This document shows, in pieces, positions 1 to 9,112 of a stretch of 64,000 nucleotides of DNA. Position numbers and translations under genes: made by a program. The DNA comes from Brevibacterium sp. RIT 803 (lineage in GTDB: Bacteria > Actinomycetota > Actinomycetes > Actinomycetales > Brevibacteriaceae), in assembly GCF_016892625.1 (NCBI RefSeq), contig NZ_JAFEMW010000005.1, positions 1 to 64,000 on the forward strand. Reading direction: 5' to 3'. Position 1 is the first letter of the stretch. Each line of letters starts with the position of its first letter. The notes under the pieces were generated by a model. That model was not told the DNA's origin. It searched no databases and saw only the letters and a list, made by a program, of their open reading frames with translations.

Positions 1-373
1 GCCATCAAACATGGCGGTCTACACCGGGGGTGTCAGTTTCAATTTTCGTTGTCATCTCGCATCCTGTGATGATCCGGCTCAAACTGTGTTTGTGCTGGTC
101 ATACCGGGTGAAAACTGTTCTCGAAGAGTTCGTTTTCTGCGGGGCAACGAGATACAACTCTAGACCAGGCTGGCTGGTGCGTGCAACTCGAAACCGGAAA
201 ACTCGGCGTGACGCCCACCACACGTCGCCGGACCGCCCTGAGAGCGTCTGTGAAGGCCTGCCGGTGCCAGTGGTCAGAGTCGTCGTCGGAGGGGTGATCC
301 CGTGGCTGCAGCACGCGCTCCTCTATGCACGTGGGCCCCGCGTACGAAGTTCGGCCGAGTCAGCACCGTCCAC
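1..373. other. Leading non-coding or undetermined stretch
   Basis: I see no convincing gene here. Short open frames exist on both strands, but their translations are rich in Arg, Ser, His and Cys and show no recognisable domain. Bases 40-175 are visibly less GC-rich than the rest of the window. A small inverted repeat (ACACC/GGTGT) near base 20 could be the tail of a terminator for a gene left of the window. The stretch probably holds the upstream region of recQ. Confidence 0.5.
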
Positions 374-385
374 TAGGCTGGATGC
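374..385 (+). promoter_or_regulatory. Likely leaderless -10 box of recQ
   Basis: TAGGCT at 374-379 is followed by exactly 6 bases and then the ATG of recQ. No purine-rich ribosome binding site lies at the usual distance. The TANNNT-N6-start arrangement fits a leaderless transcript, which is common in actinobacteria, and it recurs at several other genes in this window. The transcription start itself is inferred. Confidence 0.5.
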
Positions 386-2221
386 ATGACCTCGGCACCC
401 ACGACCTCTCCGCTCGACGTCCTCCACGATGTCTTCGGCTATGACGAGTTCCGGGGCCAGCAGCAAGCGGTCGTTGATCAGATCGTGGGCGGTGGTGACG
501 CAGTCGTCCTCATGCCCACCGGCGGCGGAAAGTCTCTCTGCTATCAGATACCGAGTCTCGTCAGGCCCGGCGCCGGCGTCGTGATCTCTCCGCTGATCGC
601 GCTCATGGCCGATCAGGTCGCTGCCCTGGAGAACCTCGGCGTGCGAGCGGCTTACCTCAACTCAACCCTCGACTTCGAGGAAGCGCAGAACGTCGAACGT
701 GCGCTCCTGGACGGTGAACTCGATCTGCTCTACCTGGCACCTGAACGCCTCGTCCTGCCGCGCACAATGGCGCTGCTCGAACGTGCACAGGTCGCTTTGT
801 TCGCAATCGACGAAGCCCACTGTGTTTCACAGTGGGGCCATGACTTCCGCAGCGACTACCTGGGCCTGGGAGTGCTGGCCGAACGATTCCCTGACGTTCC
901 ACGCATCGCACTCACCGCCACCGCCACCCCCGCCACACATGCCGAACTCACCGAGCGTCTTCACCTCGGCGAGGCCCAGCATTTCGTCGCCAGCTTCGAC
1001 CGCCCGAACATCACCTATCGCATCGAGCCGAAGCAATCTGGCCGCTCTCAGCTCATCAACTTCATCACCACCGAACACTCTGGTGACTCGGGCATCGTCT
1101 ACTGTCTGTCCCGGCGCGGTGTCGAACAGCTCTCCGAGGCGCTCGTGGCCCGAGGAATCAATGCCCTGCCCTATCACGCAGGGCTGCCATCCGAAGTACG
1201 CGCCGATCATCAGGCCAGGTTCCTCCGCGAGGACGGCGTGGTCATGGTCGCGACGATCGCCTTCGGCATGGGCATCGACAAACCTGATGTCCGCTTCGTC
1301 GCCCACCTCGACCTTCCGCGCAGCGTCGAAGGCTACTACCAGGAGACCGGTCGCGCCGGACGTGACGGACTGCCGGCCGATGCGTGGATGGTCTACGGTC
1401 TCGGCGATGTCGTCTCCCAACGCCGGCTCATCGAGTCAGGCGACGGCGATCGCACCTACCAGCGGCGTGCGATGTCGCACCTCGACTCCATGCTGGCCCT
1501 GTGCGAGACCGTCGATTGCAGGCGCGTGCAGCTGCTGCGCTACTTCGACGAGGAATCCGCTCCCTGCGGCAACTGCGACACCTGCATCACTCCCCCAGTG
1601 ACCTGGGACGCAACGGTGGCCGTCCAGAAACTCCTCTCGGCCGTCATCCGCCTCGACCGTGAACGAGGCCAGCGCTTCGGCTCGGGCCAGGTCATCGACG
1701 TCCTGCGCGGCAACGACAATGAGCGTTCCCGCGCGGCCGATCACGAAAGCCTCAGTGTCTGGGGAATCGGCGAAGACCTCAGTGAAACGCAGTGGAAGAC
1801 TGTGGTCCGCCAGGTCCTCGCCCGCGGGCTCCTGGAATCCCACGGCGATTACGGCGTGCTTGTCGTCGGTGAGGACGCTGGCCCGGTTCTGCGCAGCGAA
1901 GTGGAAGTGTCGCTGCGAGTGGACCCCGTCAAGAAGTCCGGATCCAAGAAGGCAGGAGCCAAGCGCCGAGGCGGCCCCGAAGTCGAACTCGGGACCGCGG
2001 ACACAGCCCTATTCGAGGCTCTGCGGTCTTGGCGTGCCGATCAGGCCAAAGAGCAGAGCGTCCCTGCCTACGTCGTGTTCCCCGATGCCACTCTGTACGG
2101 AATCGTCGAAGCCAAGCCGAGCTCAATCGACGAACTCGGCAAGGTCAGCGGTGTGGGCCTGAAGAAGCTCGAACGCTATGGACCCGGGGTTCTCGAGGTC
2201 TTGGAGTCCGGCACCGGCTGA
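386..2221 (+). CDS. recQ: ATP-dependent DNA helicase RecQ
   Basis: A 611-residue RecQ-family 3'-5' DNA helicase for recombination and replication repair. The Walker A motif TGGGKS lies near residues 46-51 and the DEAH box (IDEAHCVSQWGHDF) near 141. Motif VI is QETGRAGRDG. A zinc-binding cysteine cluster follows at about 378-400 (CRR...CGNCDTC), then a winged-helix RQC region, a basic linker around 515-530, and a C-terminal HRDC domain at about 535-605. Length and domain order match full-length bacterial RecQ. The start is ATG with a leaderless-type -10 box. It is monocistronic and converges on the next gene with a 36-base gap. Confidence 0.95.
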   Translation: MTSAPTTSPLDVLHDVFGYDEFRGQQQAVVDQIVGGGDAVVLMPTGGGKSLCYQIPSLVRPGAGVVISPLIALMADQVAALENLGVRAAYLNSTLDFEEAQNVERALLDGELDLLYLAPERLVLPRTMALLERAQVALFAIDEAHCVSQWGHDFRSDYLGLGVLAERFPDVPRIALTATATPATHAELTERLHLGEAQHFVASFDRPNITYRIEPKQSGRSQLINFITTEHSGDSGIVYCLSRRGVEQLSEALVARGINALPYHAGLPSEVRADHQARFLREDGVVMVATIAFGMGIDKPDVRFVAHLDLPRSVEGYYQETGRAGRDGLPADAWMVYGLGDVVSQRRLIESGDGDRTYQRRAMSHLDSMLALCETVDCRRVQLLRYFDEESAPCGNCDTCITPPVTWDATVAVQKLLSAVIRLDRERGQRFGSGQVIDVLRGNDNERSRAADHESLSVWGIGEDLSETQWKTVVRQVLARGLLESHGDYGVLVVGEDAGPVLRSEVEVSLRVDPVKKSGSKKAGAKRRGGPEVELGTADTALFEALRSWRADQAKEQSVPAYVVFPDATLYGIVEAKPSSIDELGKVSGVGLKKLERYGPGVLEVLESGTG

Positions 2222-2257
2222 TCCTGGTGGCCGCCAGATGACTATCGGCACCTGAGG

Positions 2258-2689
2258 TCAGCTCTGTTCTGCGGTGTATGCCTCGGGACCCTGTTCGGCT
2301 GCGACAGGATCCATCCACATGAATTCGAGAATATTGCCATCCGGGTCGGCCATGCTGATGGAATACATGAATCCGTAGTCCTGTGGTTCCTTGTTCTCCG
2401 AGCCACCACCGTCGAGAACCTTCGCCCGCGTGGCATCAACATCTTCACGTGACTCGCGGCTCAATGCGGTGAGCACCTGCGCGGTCGAATGCGGATCGGC
2501 GATCGGCTTATCGGTGAAGGTCGCGAGATACTCCCTCGTCAGCACCATGAAGAAGATGCTCTCGTCCCACTTCAGACAAGCTGCATTCTCATCAGTGAAC
2601 TCGGGGACGACTTCGGCCCCCAGAGAGGCATAGAACTCTTTCGACCGGTTGAGGTCGGTGGTCGGAAAATTGACGAAGATCTGGGTCAT
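2258..2689 (-). CDS. VOC-family (glyoxalase/dioxygenase fold) protein
   Basis: A 143-residue protein of the vicinal oxygen chelate superfamily. It opens with MTQIFVNFPTTDLNRSKEFY, typical of this fold, and has the C-terminal strand DPDGNILEFMWMDP, where the glutamate would be a metal ligand. Such proteins include lactoylglutathione lyase-like enzymes and small resistance proteins; the substrate cannot be read from sequence. The ATG is preceded by AGGAG at good spacing. The gene stands alone between recQ (convergent) and an OsmC-family gene on the same strand about 125 bases upstream. Confidence 0.8.
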   Translation of the reverse strand: MTQIFVNFPTTDLNRSKEFYASLGAEVVPEFTDENAACLKWDESIFFMVLTREYLATFTDKPIADPHSTAQVLTALSRESREDVDATRAKVLDGGGSENKEPQDYGFMYSISMADPDGNILEFMWMDPVAAEQGPEAYTAEQS

Positions 2690-2813
2690 GACTGCTCCTG
2701 GGCAGTTGGTGGCCAGCTATGGAGTCCAAATCTTCGTCTTCGGCCACAGGAAAGTCAATGGTCCGACGAGACTCGCCTCAATGCCTTGACGTGGTGCTCA
2801 GCTGTCGTGGCGC

Positions 2814-3407
2814 TCAGTTCTTCTTCGTCACGATGACGTCGATGGGCGTGGGGTTTGTGAAGATGTCGAAGACAGGGCAGTGAGCGTCGACGGTCTTCTG
2901 CAGCTCCTGGTAGGCCTCGTCACTATCGGGCCCCGTGATCTCCACGTTGACGCGAACCGTTGAGAATCCCGGTCGCACGGTGTCATCGGCTCCGAAGAGT
3001 CCCTGCACATCGAGGTCGCCCTCTGCGCTGACGTCAAGGCTCTCGATCGTCAGTCCCAGGTTGTGGGCGTAGAGGCGGTAGACGACGATCTGGCAGGAGA
3101 TGAGCGCACCGAGCGCATACTCGACGGGGTTCGGTGCCACATCGTCGCCGGCCAGTGGGGTCGGCTCATCGACAGTGAAGGTGTGCTTACCGGCGGTGAT
3201 GACCGAGGACACCGAGCCCTGGGCGCTGCCCTTCGCGGAGAAGGTCAGCTGTGCGTTCTTCGCCGAGGCGGCGATCCGTTCGTTCCACGCCTGACCTGCT
3301 GAGGTGAGGCGCTCGGCCCGATCCTCGGCGCTGATCGCGACGGTCGAACCAGGGGTGAAGTCTGCTGTACTGGTGGAGTCTGTGGTGGTGCCGGCTGTGA
3401 CGGTCAT
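2814..3407 (-). CDS. OsmC/Ohr-family protein with N-terminal extension
   Basis: A 197-residue OsmC-superfamily protein. Members reduce organic hydroperoxides with a pair of redox cysteines. Here the pair is the Cys in GALISCQIVVY and the Cys in VDAHCPVFDIF. The first 60 or so residues are Ser/Thr-rich and longer than in a minimal OsmC. I placed the start at 3407 because GAAGGAG lies just upstream; an in-frame ATG further up (3452) has no such site. This is the first of three OsmC-family genes within 21 kb. Being a peroxidase is inferred from the family. Confidence 0.8.
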   Translation of the reverse strand: MTVTAGTTTDSTSTADFTPGSTVAISAEDRAERLTSAGQAWNERIAASAKNAQLTFSAKGSAQGSVSSVITAGKHTFTVDEPTPLAGDDVAPNPVEYALGALISCQIVVYRLYAHNLGLTIESLDVSAEGDLDVQGLFGADDTVRPGFSTVRVNVEITGPDSDEAYQELQKTVDAHCPVFDIFTNPTPIDVIVTKKN

Positions 3408-3552
3408 GGGACGTCTCCTTCGATTGGGTGGTCCCCAGACTAGGAAGCCCAACCGATCTCCCGGAGCGCCCTCGTCAGATTCCGACTCAGACTGTCATAC
3501 CCCCGCCATACGGCGACGCATATCGACACGTCGACTGGCTCGGATGAACGAA

Positions 3553-5142
3553 CTAGAAGGGCCAGATGAGGGGGACATAGAGGACTGCAATCCCCAGATA
3601 GACGACCATCAGCGGCAGTCCCAATTTCCAGTAATCGCCGAAATGGTAACCACCGGCCCGCATGACGATGAGGTTGCCGGCAGTCGCCACCGGGGTGATG
3701 AAAGAGGCTGCGCCGCATACGGCCAAGCCCATCATGAAGGGTTGGATGCTTGCCCCGGTGCTCCCGGCAATGGCGACCGCGATCGGCAGCATGACCAACA
3801 CTGTTGCCAGGTTCGACATGAACTGTCCGAGCACCATTGAGATCACGCAGATGACGAGGAGCGCCAGATACGGCGACGCCGCACCGAGGTTGCCCAGGAC
3901 GAGATCAGCGACGATGTCGGCGGAACCGGTGTCGACGAATGCTCGGGACAGGGGAATCATTCCTCCGACCAGGATGACGATGCTCCACGGAACGGCCCTG
4001 TACACCGTCGGCAGTCTCACCACCTTCGTGACGATCAGTGCCCCGGCCGCCAGCATGGTGGCGATCGCGGTCGGCACTACCCCGGTGACCAGCAGCAGGA
4101 TCATCGCCGCGAAGATGAAGAGGGTGCGCTTGTACTTCCTGCTCAGAGGCACTGCACGCTGCAGAGACTGCGGCGGAGTCACCGCGATGACATCCTGCGA
4201 ACCCGCATACCGTTCGAGTGCTGCCCACGGACCCTGCACGAGCACGGCGTCACCCGCCCGAAGCTCGAACCTCTCCTCGGTCTCCTCCGACTCGCGCACC
4301 AACGGACCGGCGTGGTCCCCACGACGAACACCGAGGACGACGAGTCCGTCATCTGGTGTCGTCATGCCGGGCAGCACATGGCGGCCGATCAGGGAGGAAT
4401 GGGGAGCGACGAGCACCTCGGCGACACCCTCTTCGACGGTGTACAGCGCGCCAGTGCTCACATCCATTCGATAGTCCTCGCGCAGGCGCTTCGCATGGGC
4501 GGTCGGATCCGGTGCGGCAATCGACTCCGGGCTTCTGTCGGGAAGCAGCCGATCGCCGGCGAGGAGGACGATGAGAATCGTGATGACCACCAGAGGAATG
4601 CCTGCCAGGGCGAATTCGAAATAGCCGAACTGACGTCCTCCGTGGTCGCTGGCAGCCTGTGAGACGACGATATTCACCGGCGACGCGGTGAGTGTGAGCA
4701 CCGAGCCGCCGCTGGCGAGGAAGGCGAGCGGAATGAGCATCTTCGACGGCAGCATTCCCGCCTTCTTCGTCACGATGACGACCACGGGGAGTAGGGCACC
4801 GACCGTTCCGCTGACGCTGATGAACGCGCCGAGCATCCCAGCGGCGACGCCGATGACGAGGACCAGACGCGTTCTGCTGGTGCCGGCTCGGTTGACCACG
4901 AAATTCGCGAGCCAGGCGGTGATTCCCGAAGCCTCGAGCGACTCGATGACGATGAACAGCGAGACGATGAAGACCACGGTCGGATCAGCGAAGCCCTCGA
5001 ACACTTCGGGCAGGCTGCGCACGCCGGTGGCCCACAGTGCGAGGACCACGCCTCCGGCGACGACGGCAAGCGGCACCTTTGAGGAGATGAAGGCGATCAT
5101 CGCCGCACCTAGGATGATGAAGGTCCAGGTTGCCGGTTCCAC
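3553..5142 (-). CDS. SLC13/DASS-family permease with TrkA-C domain
   Basis: A 529-residue integral membrane carrier of the SLC13 (divalent anion:sodium symporter) type. It has about ten hydrophobic segments, in two blocks separated by a soluble region at about residues 205-310 that looks like an RCK/TrkA-C domain (HSSLIGRHVLPG ... LRAGDAVLVQGP). Relatives carry sulfate, dicarboxylates or other anions, and the substrate is not evident. I chose GTG at 5142 because TATGCT sits exactly 6 bases upstream, as in other leaderless starts here; GTG at 5148 and TTG at 5166 are alternatives. It has no operon partner. Confidence 0.85.
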   Translation of the reverse strand: MEPATWTFIILGAAMIAFISSKVPLAVVAGGVVLALWATGVRSLPEVFEGFADPTVVFIVSLFIVIESLEASGITAWLANFVVNRAGTSRTRLVLVIGVAAGMLGAFISVSGTVGALLPVVVIVTKKAGMLPSKMLIPLAFLASGGSVLTLTASPVNIVVSQAASDHGGRQFGYFEFALAGIPLVVITILIVLLAGDRLLPDRSPESIAAPDPTAHAKRLREDYRMDVSTGALYTVEEGVAEVLVAPHSSLIGRHVLPGMTTPDDGLVVLGVRRGDHAGPLVRESEETEERFELRAGDAVLVQGPWAALERYAGSQDVIAVTPPQSLQRAVPLSRKYKRTLFIFAAMILLLVTGVVPTAIATMLAAGALIVTKVVRLPTVYRAVPWSIVILVGGMIPLSRAFVDTGSADIVADLVLGNLGAASPYLALLVICVISMVLGQFMSNLATVLVMLPIAVAIAGSTGASIQPFMMGLAVCGAASFITPVATAGNLIVMRAGGYHFGDYWKLGLPLMVVYLGIAVLYVPLIWPF

Positions 5143-5148
5143 GCTCAC

Positions 5149-5154
5149 AGCATA
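5149..5154 (-). promoter_or_regulatory. Likely leaderless -10 box of the SLC13 permease
   Basis: On the minus strand TATGCT is followed by 6 bases and then GTG at 5142. It matches the TANNNT-N6-start pattern seen at recQ and others, and it decides the start I chose for the permease. Confidence 0.4.
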
Positions 5155-5206
5155 GCCAGTGCCCAACAGCAGAGACTTTTCGTCTCAGGAACGGTGCTCC
5201 TGTGCT

Positions 5207-5692
5207 TCAGGGGCGGTGATGCCCGAACACGAGGCTCGTCTGAGTATGGGCGATCCTCGGATCTGAGAGATGCTCTGCGATGAAGGAATTCAACCCGGTC
5301 GGATGGGCGGTGGCGATGTGCACAAGCAGGTCTCGCTCTCCCGAGACTTGGAAGACGTCGAGGGTCTCTGGCGCCCGGAGCAGTCCAGCGATGACGTCGC
5401 TCATCTTCGACCGCCCGACCGGGGACATCCTCACCGAGATCATGCCGAACACGTGCAGACCGAGCGCGTCGAAGTCGATCTGGGCATGAAATCCTCGGAT
5501 GATTCCCCGCGACCTCAGTGCACTGACGCGCCCCGAACATGTGGATGGAGCCAATCCCACTCGGCCGGCGAGCTCCTTGTTGGAGATCCGGGCATCGGTA
5601 CTGAGCTCGCGCAGAATCGCCAGGTCCACCTCGGCGAGGTGGGAATCGTTCGCTTCAGAACGATGATCGACGATCAGATCCGAATTCACCAC
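5207..5692 (-). CDS. Lrp/AsnC-family transcriptional regulator
   Basis: A 161-residue Lrp/AsnC regulator. An N-terminal helix-turn-helix (VDLAILRELSTDARISNKEL ... LAPSTCSGRVSALRSRGII) is followed by the alpha-beta ligand and oligomerisation domain (HVFGMISVRM ... GERDLLVHIAT). GTG at 5692 was chosen because GGGAG at 5701-5705 sits 8 bases upstream; GTG at 5689 is also possible. It is divergent from kynU with about 120 bases between starts. By analogy with Lrp-type regulators of amino-acid catabolism it probably controls kynU in response to a tryptophan or kynurenine metabolite. That ligand is an inference. Confidence 0.88.
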   Translation of the reverse strand: MVNSDLIVDHRSEANDSHLAEVDLAILRELSTDARISNKELAGRVGLAPSTCSGRVSALRSRGIIRGFHAQIDFDALGLHVFGMISVRMSPVGRSKMSDVIAGLLRAPETLDVFQVSGERDLLVHIATAHPTGLNSFIAEHLSDPRIAHTQTSLVFGHHRP

Positions 5693-5814
5693 AAGAATCA
5701 CTCCCAGTTTCCGTCTTCTGTTCGGATGGGTTCGATGATATCCGTGATCTGAGTATTCTGTGAGGAGATCCGCCATCAGCAGCACCGGCATTCCCGCTCC
5801 GACGAAGGTGACCA

Positions 5815-7098
5815 ATGACGAGCCCCGAACACAGCACCCCACGTGATCGCACCGACTGCGAACGCCTCGATGCCGAGGATCCGCTGCGCGGTTTCAAGGA
5901 CGAGTTCGTCCTTCCCTCCGACACGATCTACCTCGACGGGAACTCACTCGGCGCGCGGACGAAGGGGGCGGCCGAGCGCGCTCAGGAGGTTATCGCCGAC
6001 GAATGGGGCACCGGGCTCATCCGCTCCTGGAACACCGCCGGGTGGTTCGATCTGCCGGCGACGCTGGGCGAGAAGGTTGCAGGCATCATCGGCGGTGGGA
6101 CCGGCAGCACCGTCGTCACAGACACCACCTCGATCAACCTGTTCAAAGCCGCCTCGGCCGCACTGAAGATGCAGACCGCAGATGCGCCCGAGCGTCGGGT
6201 CATCCTCACTCAGCGGGAGAACTTCCCCTCCGACATCTACATGCTGCAGGGCCTGGCCGATCAGCTGAATGCCGGATACGAGGTGCGTCTCGTCGATGAC
6301 GCCGAGGTGACCGCTGGGTTCCCGAACACGCTGACCGACGAGGTGGCCCTCGTCGTCCTCACCCACGTGAACTACCGCACCGGCCGACTCTTCGACATGG
6401 CCACAACCACCTCGGCGATCCATGACGGCGACGCCATGGTGATCTGGGACCTGTGCCATTCGGCGGGCGCCCTGGAGATCGACCTGGCTGGGTCGGGCGC
6501 GGACATGGCCATCGGGTGCACCTACAAGTTCCTCAACGGCGGGCCGGGCTCTCCCGCTTTCATCTGGGTCTCCGAGGCGCTGCAGAACCGTTTCACACAA
6601 CCGCTCTCGGGCTGGTGGGGGCACGCGAGGCCCTTCGAGATGTCGCCGGACTATGCTCCGGCCGAAGGCATCCGCCGGTATCTGACCGGCACGCAGGGCG
6701 TCATCTCACTGGCGGTCGCAGAGCTGGGCCTCGATATCGCCAACACGGTCGATATGGCCGCGGTGCGGCAGAAGTCCCTGCAGCTGTCCGACCTCTTCAT
6801 CGAACTCGTCGAATCTCGCCTGGCCGATCACCCGGTCGCACTCGTCACTCCACGCGAGCACGACCATCGGGGTTCACAGGTCTCGATTACTCACCCCGAG
6901 GGCTTCGCAATCATGAGTGCGCTCATCGAGCGCGGAATCATCGGCGACTATCGCGAGCCTGAAGTTCTGCGGTTCGGACTGACTCCGCTCTACCTCGGCT
7001 TCACCGATGTCTGGGACACGGTCGAGGCTCTGCGCGACATCCTCGACAACCGGATCTGGGACGCCCCTGCGCACAAGGTCCGTGGCGCCGTCACCTGA
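5815..7098 (+). CDS. kynU: Kynureninase
   Basis: A 427-residue PLP-dependent kynureninase, which cleaves kynurenine to anthranilate and alanine (and 3-hydroxykynurenine to 3-hydroxyanthranilate). The family opening FVLPSDTIYLDGNSLGA and the lysine in GCTYKFLNGGPG (about Lys238, the Schiff-base lysine) are clear, as are WDLCHSAGALEID upstream and the LSGWWGH segment downstream. The length is normal. The start has AAGGTG about 5 bases upstream. No tryptophan dioxygenase or formamidase gene lies nearby, so the rest of the pathway must be elsewhere. The divergent Lrp gene is the likely regulator. Confidence 0.93.
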   Translation: MTSPEHSTPRDRTDCERLDAEDPLRGFKDEFVLPSDTIYLDGNSLGARTKGAAERAQEVIADEWGTGLIRSWNTAGWFDLPATLGEKVAGIIGGGTGSTVVTDTTSINLFKAASAALKMQTADAPERRVILTQRENFPSDIYMLQGLADQLNAGYEVRLVDDAEVTAGFPNTLTDEVALVVLTHVNYRTGRLFDMATTTSAIHDGDAMVIWDLCHSAGALEIDLAGSGADMAIGCTYKFLNGGPGSPAFIWVSEALQNRFTQPLSGWWGHARPFEMSPDYAPAEGIRRYLTGTQGVISLAVAELGLDIANTVDMAAVRQKSLQLSDLFIELVESRLADHPVALVTPREHDHRGSQVSITHPEGFAIMSALIERGIIGDYREPEVLRFGLTPLYLGFTDVWDTVEALRDILDNRIWDAPAHKVRGAVT

Positions 7099-7157
7099 GG
7101 CTCGGAGCTCGGTTCCGCCCCGCTCCTCACCTGCACTGCGGCCTGATACAAGCGCGG

Positions 7158-8432
7158 TCAGCCGACTGGGCGCCCGCGTCCGGTCACCGCGTATGCGCCG
7201 ATTCCCACTGCGCCGATCGCCAGGACCGCGCCGCCGATCGTCACGGCCTGCGGGATCGTCGCGATCGTGCCGAGCACGCCGACGGTCACGCCGGAGAAAG
7301 TCTGCATTCCGGGCCCGAACATCGAATAGGAGCCGATGACGCGTCCGCGGATCTCGGGCGGCGCCTCGAGTTGGATGATGGCCATCTCGGTCGATTCGGC
7401 GGTGATCTTACAGACCCCCGCAAGCACGAGGACGGTCAGCGCCAGCCACAGGTGCGTGGTCAGCGCGAAGACGATCGAGCTGGCACCGAGTCCAGCTGCG
7501 GCGACCGCTGCCGCCGCAGGGATCGGTCGCACCCACCCCGTCGCCTCGAGGAAGAAGCCGCCGAGCACACCGCCGGCGCCGAGCGCGAAGAGCAGCAGCC
7601 CGTAGGTGAAGTCACTGTCTCCTCCGGGGCCTGTCAGGAGGCCGCCGAAGACCGGCATCGCCGTCTGCAGCACAGCGCCGATCGTGATCGAGGCCAGTGC
7701 GGCCAGCAGCAGCATGCCGATGATCGAGCGGTTGTGTCGAACGTCGATGAGCACTCGCAGCGACTGCACCAGAGTCGTGCGTGTCTTGTTCGGACTCCCG
7801 CTCCTGGTGTGCCCGGTGAAGGGTGTGCGCGTCAGGAAGATCGTCAGCGGCAGGTAGAAGATGATGTTGATGAAGATGCCCCAGGTCGGTCCGAACGACA
7901 GCAGGAGCGCCGAGCCGACGACGGGTCCGAACAGGATCCCGAGACTGCGGAAGGTCGCATTCATCCGCACGGCGCTCGGCAACTCCTTGCGGTCGACGAA
8001 GTCATGCAGCATCATCTGCTCGGCCGGTCCCCACAGGCATCCTGCGAGGCCGTGGATGACGAGCAGCACGCACGCCTGCCACAGCTGGAGCGAATCGGTG
8101 AGGAAGAGGATGCCCCAACACAGGGACACGACCATGAACATGACCTGTCCGATCTGGATCAGGCGCCGGCAGTCGAATCGTTCGGCCAGGGATCCTGCGT
8201 AGACCGAGAGCAGGAGGAACGGCAGCCAATGGCTGATGAGCTGGAATCCCACGAGCGCCGGCGATTCGAACTGCTGCCACAGCACCCAGTACGTGATGAC
8301 GTGCTCGATGTTGTCGCCCATCATTGCCAGCCCCGTTCCCACCAGGTACGGAGCCGTCGCCCAGCTGCGCAGCACCCCGAAGCGGCGGGGACTCGGGGTG
8401 TTCTTCGCCGAACCGTCTCGTGTCTCGTTCAC
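7158..8432 (-). CDS. MFS transporter (MFS_3/enterobactin-exporter-like)
   Basis: A 424-residue major facilitator protein with about twelve hydrophobic segments, for example GFQLISHWLPFLLLSVYAGS and the Gly/Ala-rich C-terminal helices. The layout resembles the MFS_3 group of exporters (EntS-like). The conserved loop-2 region reads SLAERFDCRRLIQIGQ. The substrate is unknown. The start is GTG; CAGAAT lies exactly 6 bases upstream, suggesting a leaderless message. The gene converges on kynU with a 59-base gap and is not co-transcribed with it. Confidence 0.85.
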   Translation of the reverse strand: MNETRDGSAKNTPSPRRFGVLRSWATAPYLVGTGLAMMGDNIEHVITYWVLWQQFESPALVGFQLISHWLPFLLLSVYAGSLAERFDCRRLIQIGQVMFMVVSLCWGILFLTDSLQLWQACVLLVIHGLAGCLWGPAEQMMLHDFVDRKELPSAVRMNATFRSLGILFGPVVGSALLLSFGPTWGIFINIIFYLPLTIFLTRTPFTGHTRSGSPNKTRTTLVQSLRVLIDVRHNRSIIGMLLLAALASITIGAVLQTAMPVFGGLLTGPGGDSDFTYGLLLFALGAGGVLGGFFLEATGWVRPIPAAAAVAAAGLGASSIVFALTTHLWLALTVLVLAGVCKITAESTEMAIIQLEAPPEIRGRVIGSYSMFGPGMQTFSGVTVGVLGTIATIPQAVTIGGAVLAIGAVGIGAYAVTGRGRPVG

Positions 8433-8627
8433 CCGCCCATTCTGGCACCACGTTCACATGCGCCCCTTCCGCTTCCGCACCGTGGAACCTGATTCCTCTC
8501 CGCCGAGGCGGCTCTGGACATGGTCGTCTCCCACACGAATCTCAACCGGGGCTCCGAATCGTGCCCCCACACGCAGCGCGAGTGCAGAAATCAGCATAGA
8601 CCGACTTCACTGCAGCGTGATTCCTGA

Positions 8628-8633
8628 CATCAT
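8628..8633 (+). promoter_or_regulatory. Possible leaderless -10 box of OsmC-family gene
   Basis: CATCAT followed by 6 bases and then ATG at 8640. This is a weaker match to TANNNT than others here, but the spacing is identical and no ribosome binding site is evident. Confidence 0.3.
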
Positions 8634-8639
8634 GGGGTC

Positions 8640-9062
8640 ATGAGTGAAGACACCCGCAGCATCGAACTGACCAGGCTCGCCGAGAACCACTACCGGGCTA
8701 CCGCACCAAGTGGGGCGAGCATCGAATTCGGCCGAGGAGAGGGCCTGATGACACCCGTCGAACTGCTGCTCGCAGCCGTCGCCGGGTGTTCGTCCATCGA
8801 TGTCGACACTGTGACCAGCAGGCACACCGAGCCGACGCGCTTCGACGTCTCGGCAGTGGCCGACAAGATCGACGAGGACGGTGCGTCCCGGGTGGACAAC
8901 GTCCACCTCGACTTCGACCTCGCCTTTCCCGACGACGAGGAGGGCCGCAAGGCCGACTCGCGCATCGAGAAGCTCGTCGGCCTCTCCCATGACAAGTACT
9001 GCACAGTCTCCCGCACGGTCGAGCAGGAGACGAAGGTCGACTTCAGCATCCGCCGCGACTGA
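8640..9062 (+). CDS. OsmC-family protein
   Basis: A 140-residue OsmC-superfamily protein. The first conserved cysteine is in LLLAAVAGCSSIDVDTV and the second in LSHDKYCTVSRTV. The typical RNHYRA-type N-terminal strand (LAENHYRATAPSG) and the C-terminal VDFSI strand are present. Members act on organic peroxides or serve as thiol-dependent redox proteins. The length is normal for a minimal OsmC. It stands alone between the divergent MFS gene and the convergent dehydrogenase operon. It is the second of three such genes in 21 kb. Confidence 0.85.
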   Translation: MSEDTRSIELTRLAENHYRATAPSGASIEFGRGEGLMTPVELLLAAVAGCSSIDVDTVTSRHTEPTRFDVSAVADKIDEDGASRVDNVHLDFDLAFPDDEEGRKADSRIEKLVGLSHDKYCTVSRTVEQETKVDFSIRRD

Positions 9063-9065
9063 CCT

Positions 9066-9081
9066 CCGGCGTCAGCGCCGG
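9066..9081. terminator. Short GC hairpin between convergent genes
   Basis: CCGGCG, a TCAG loop and CGCCGG form a perfect 6-bp stem starting 3 bases after the OsmC stop. There is no T run. It sits between two convergent units and may help end transcription from one or both sides. Confidence 0.4.
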
Positions 9082-9112
9082 GTCACGCAAACGGCACGGA
9101 TGCTCTCGAACA

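Noticed and set aside
30-389. 119-codon plus-strand frame before recQ
   Set aside because: No recognisable domain, odd composition, and it runs over the recQ start.
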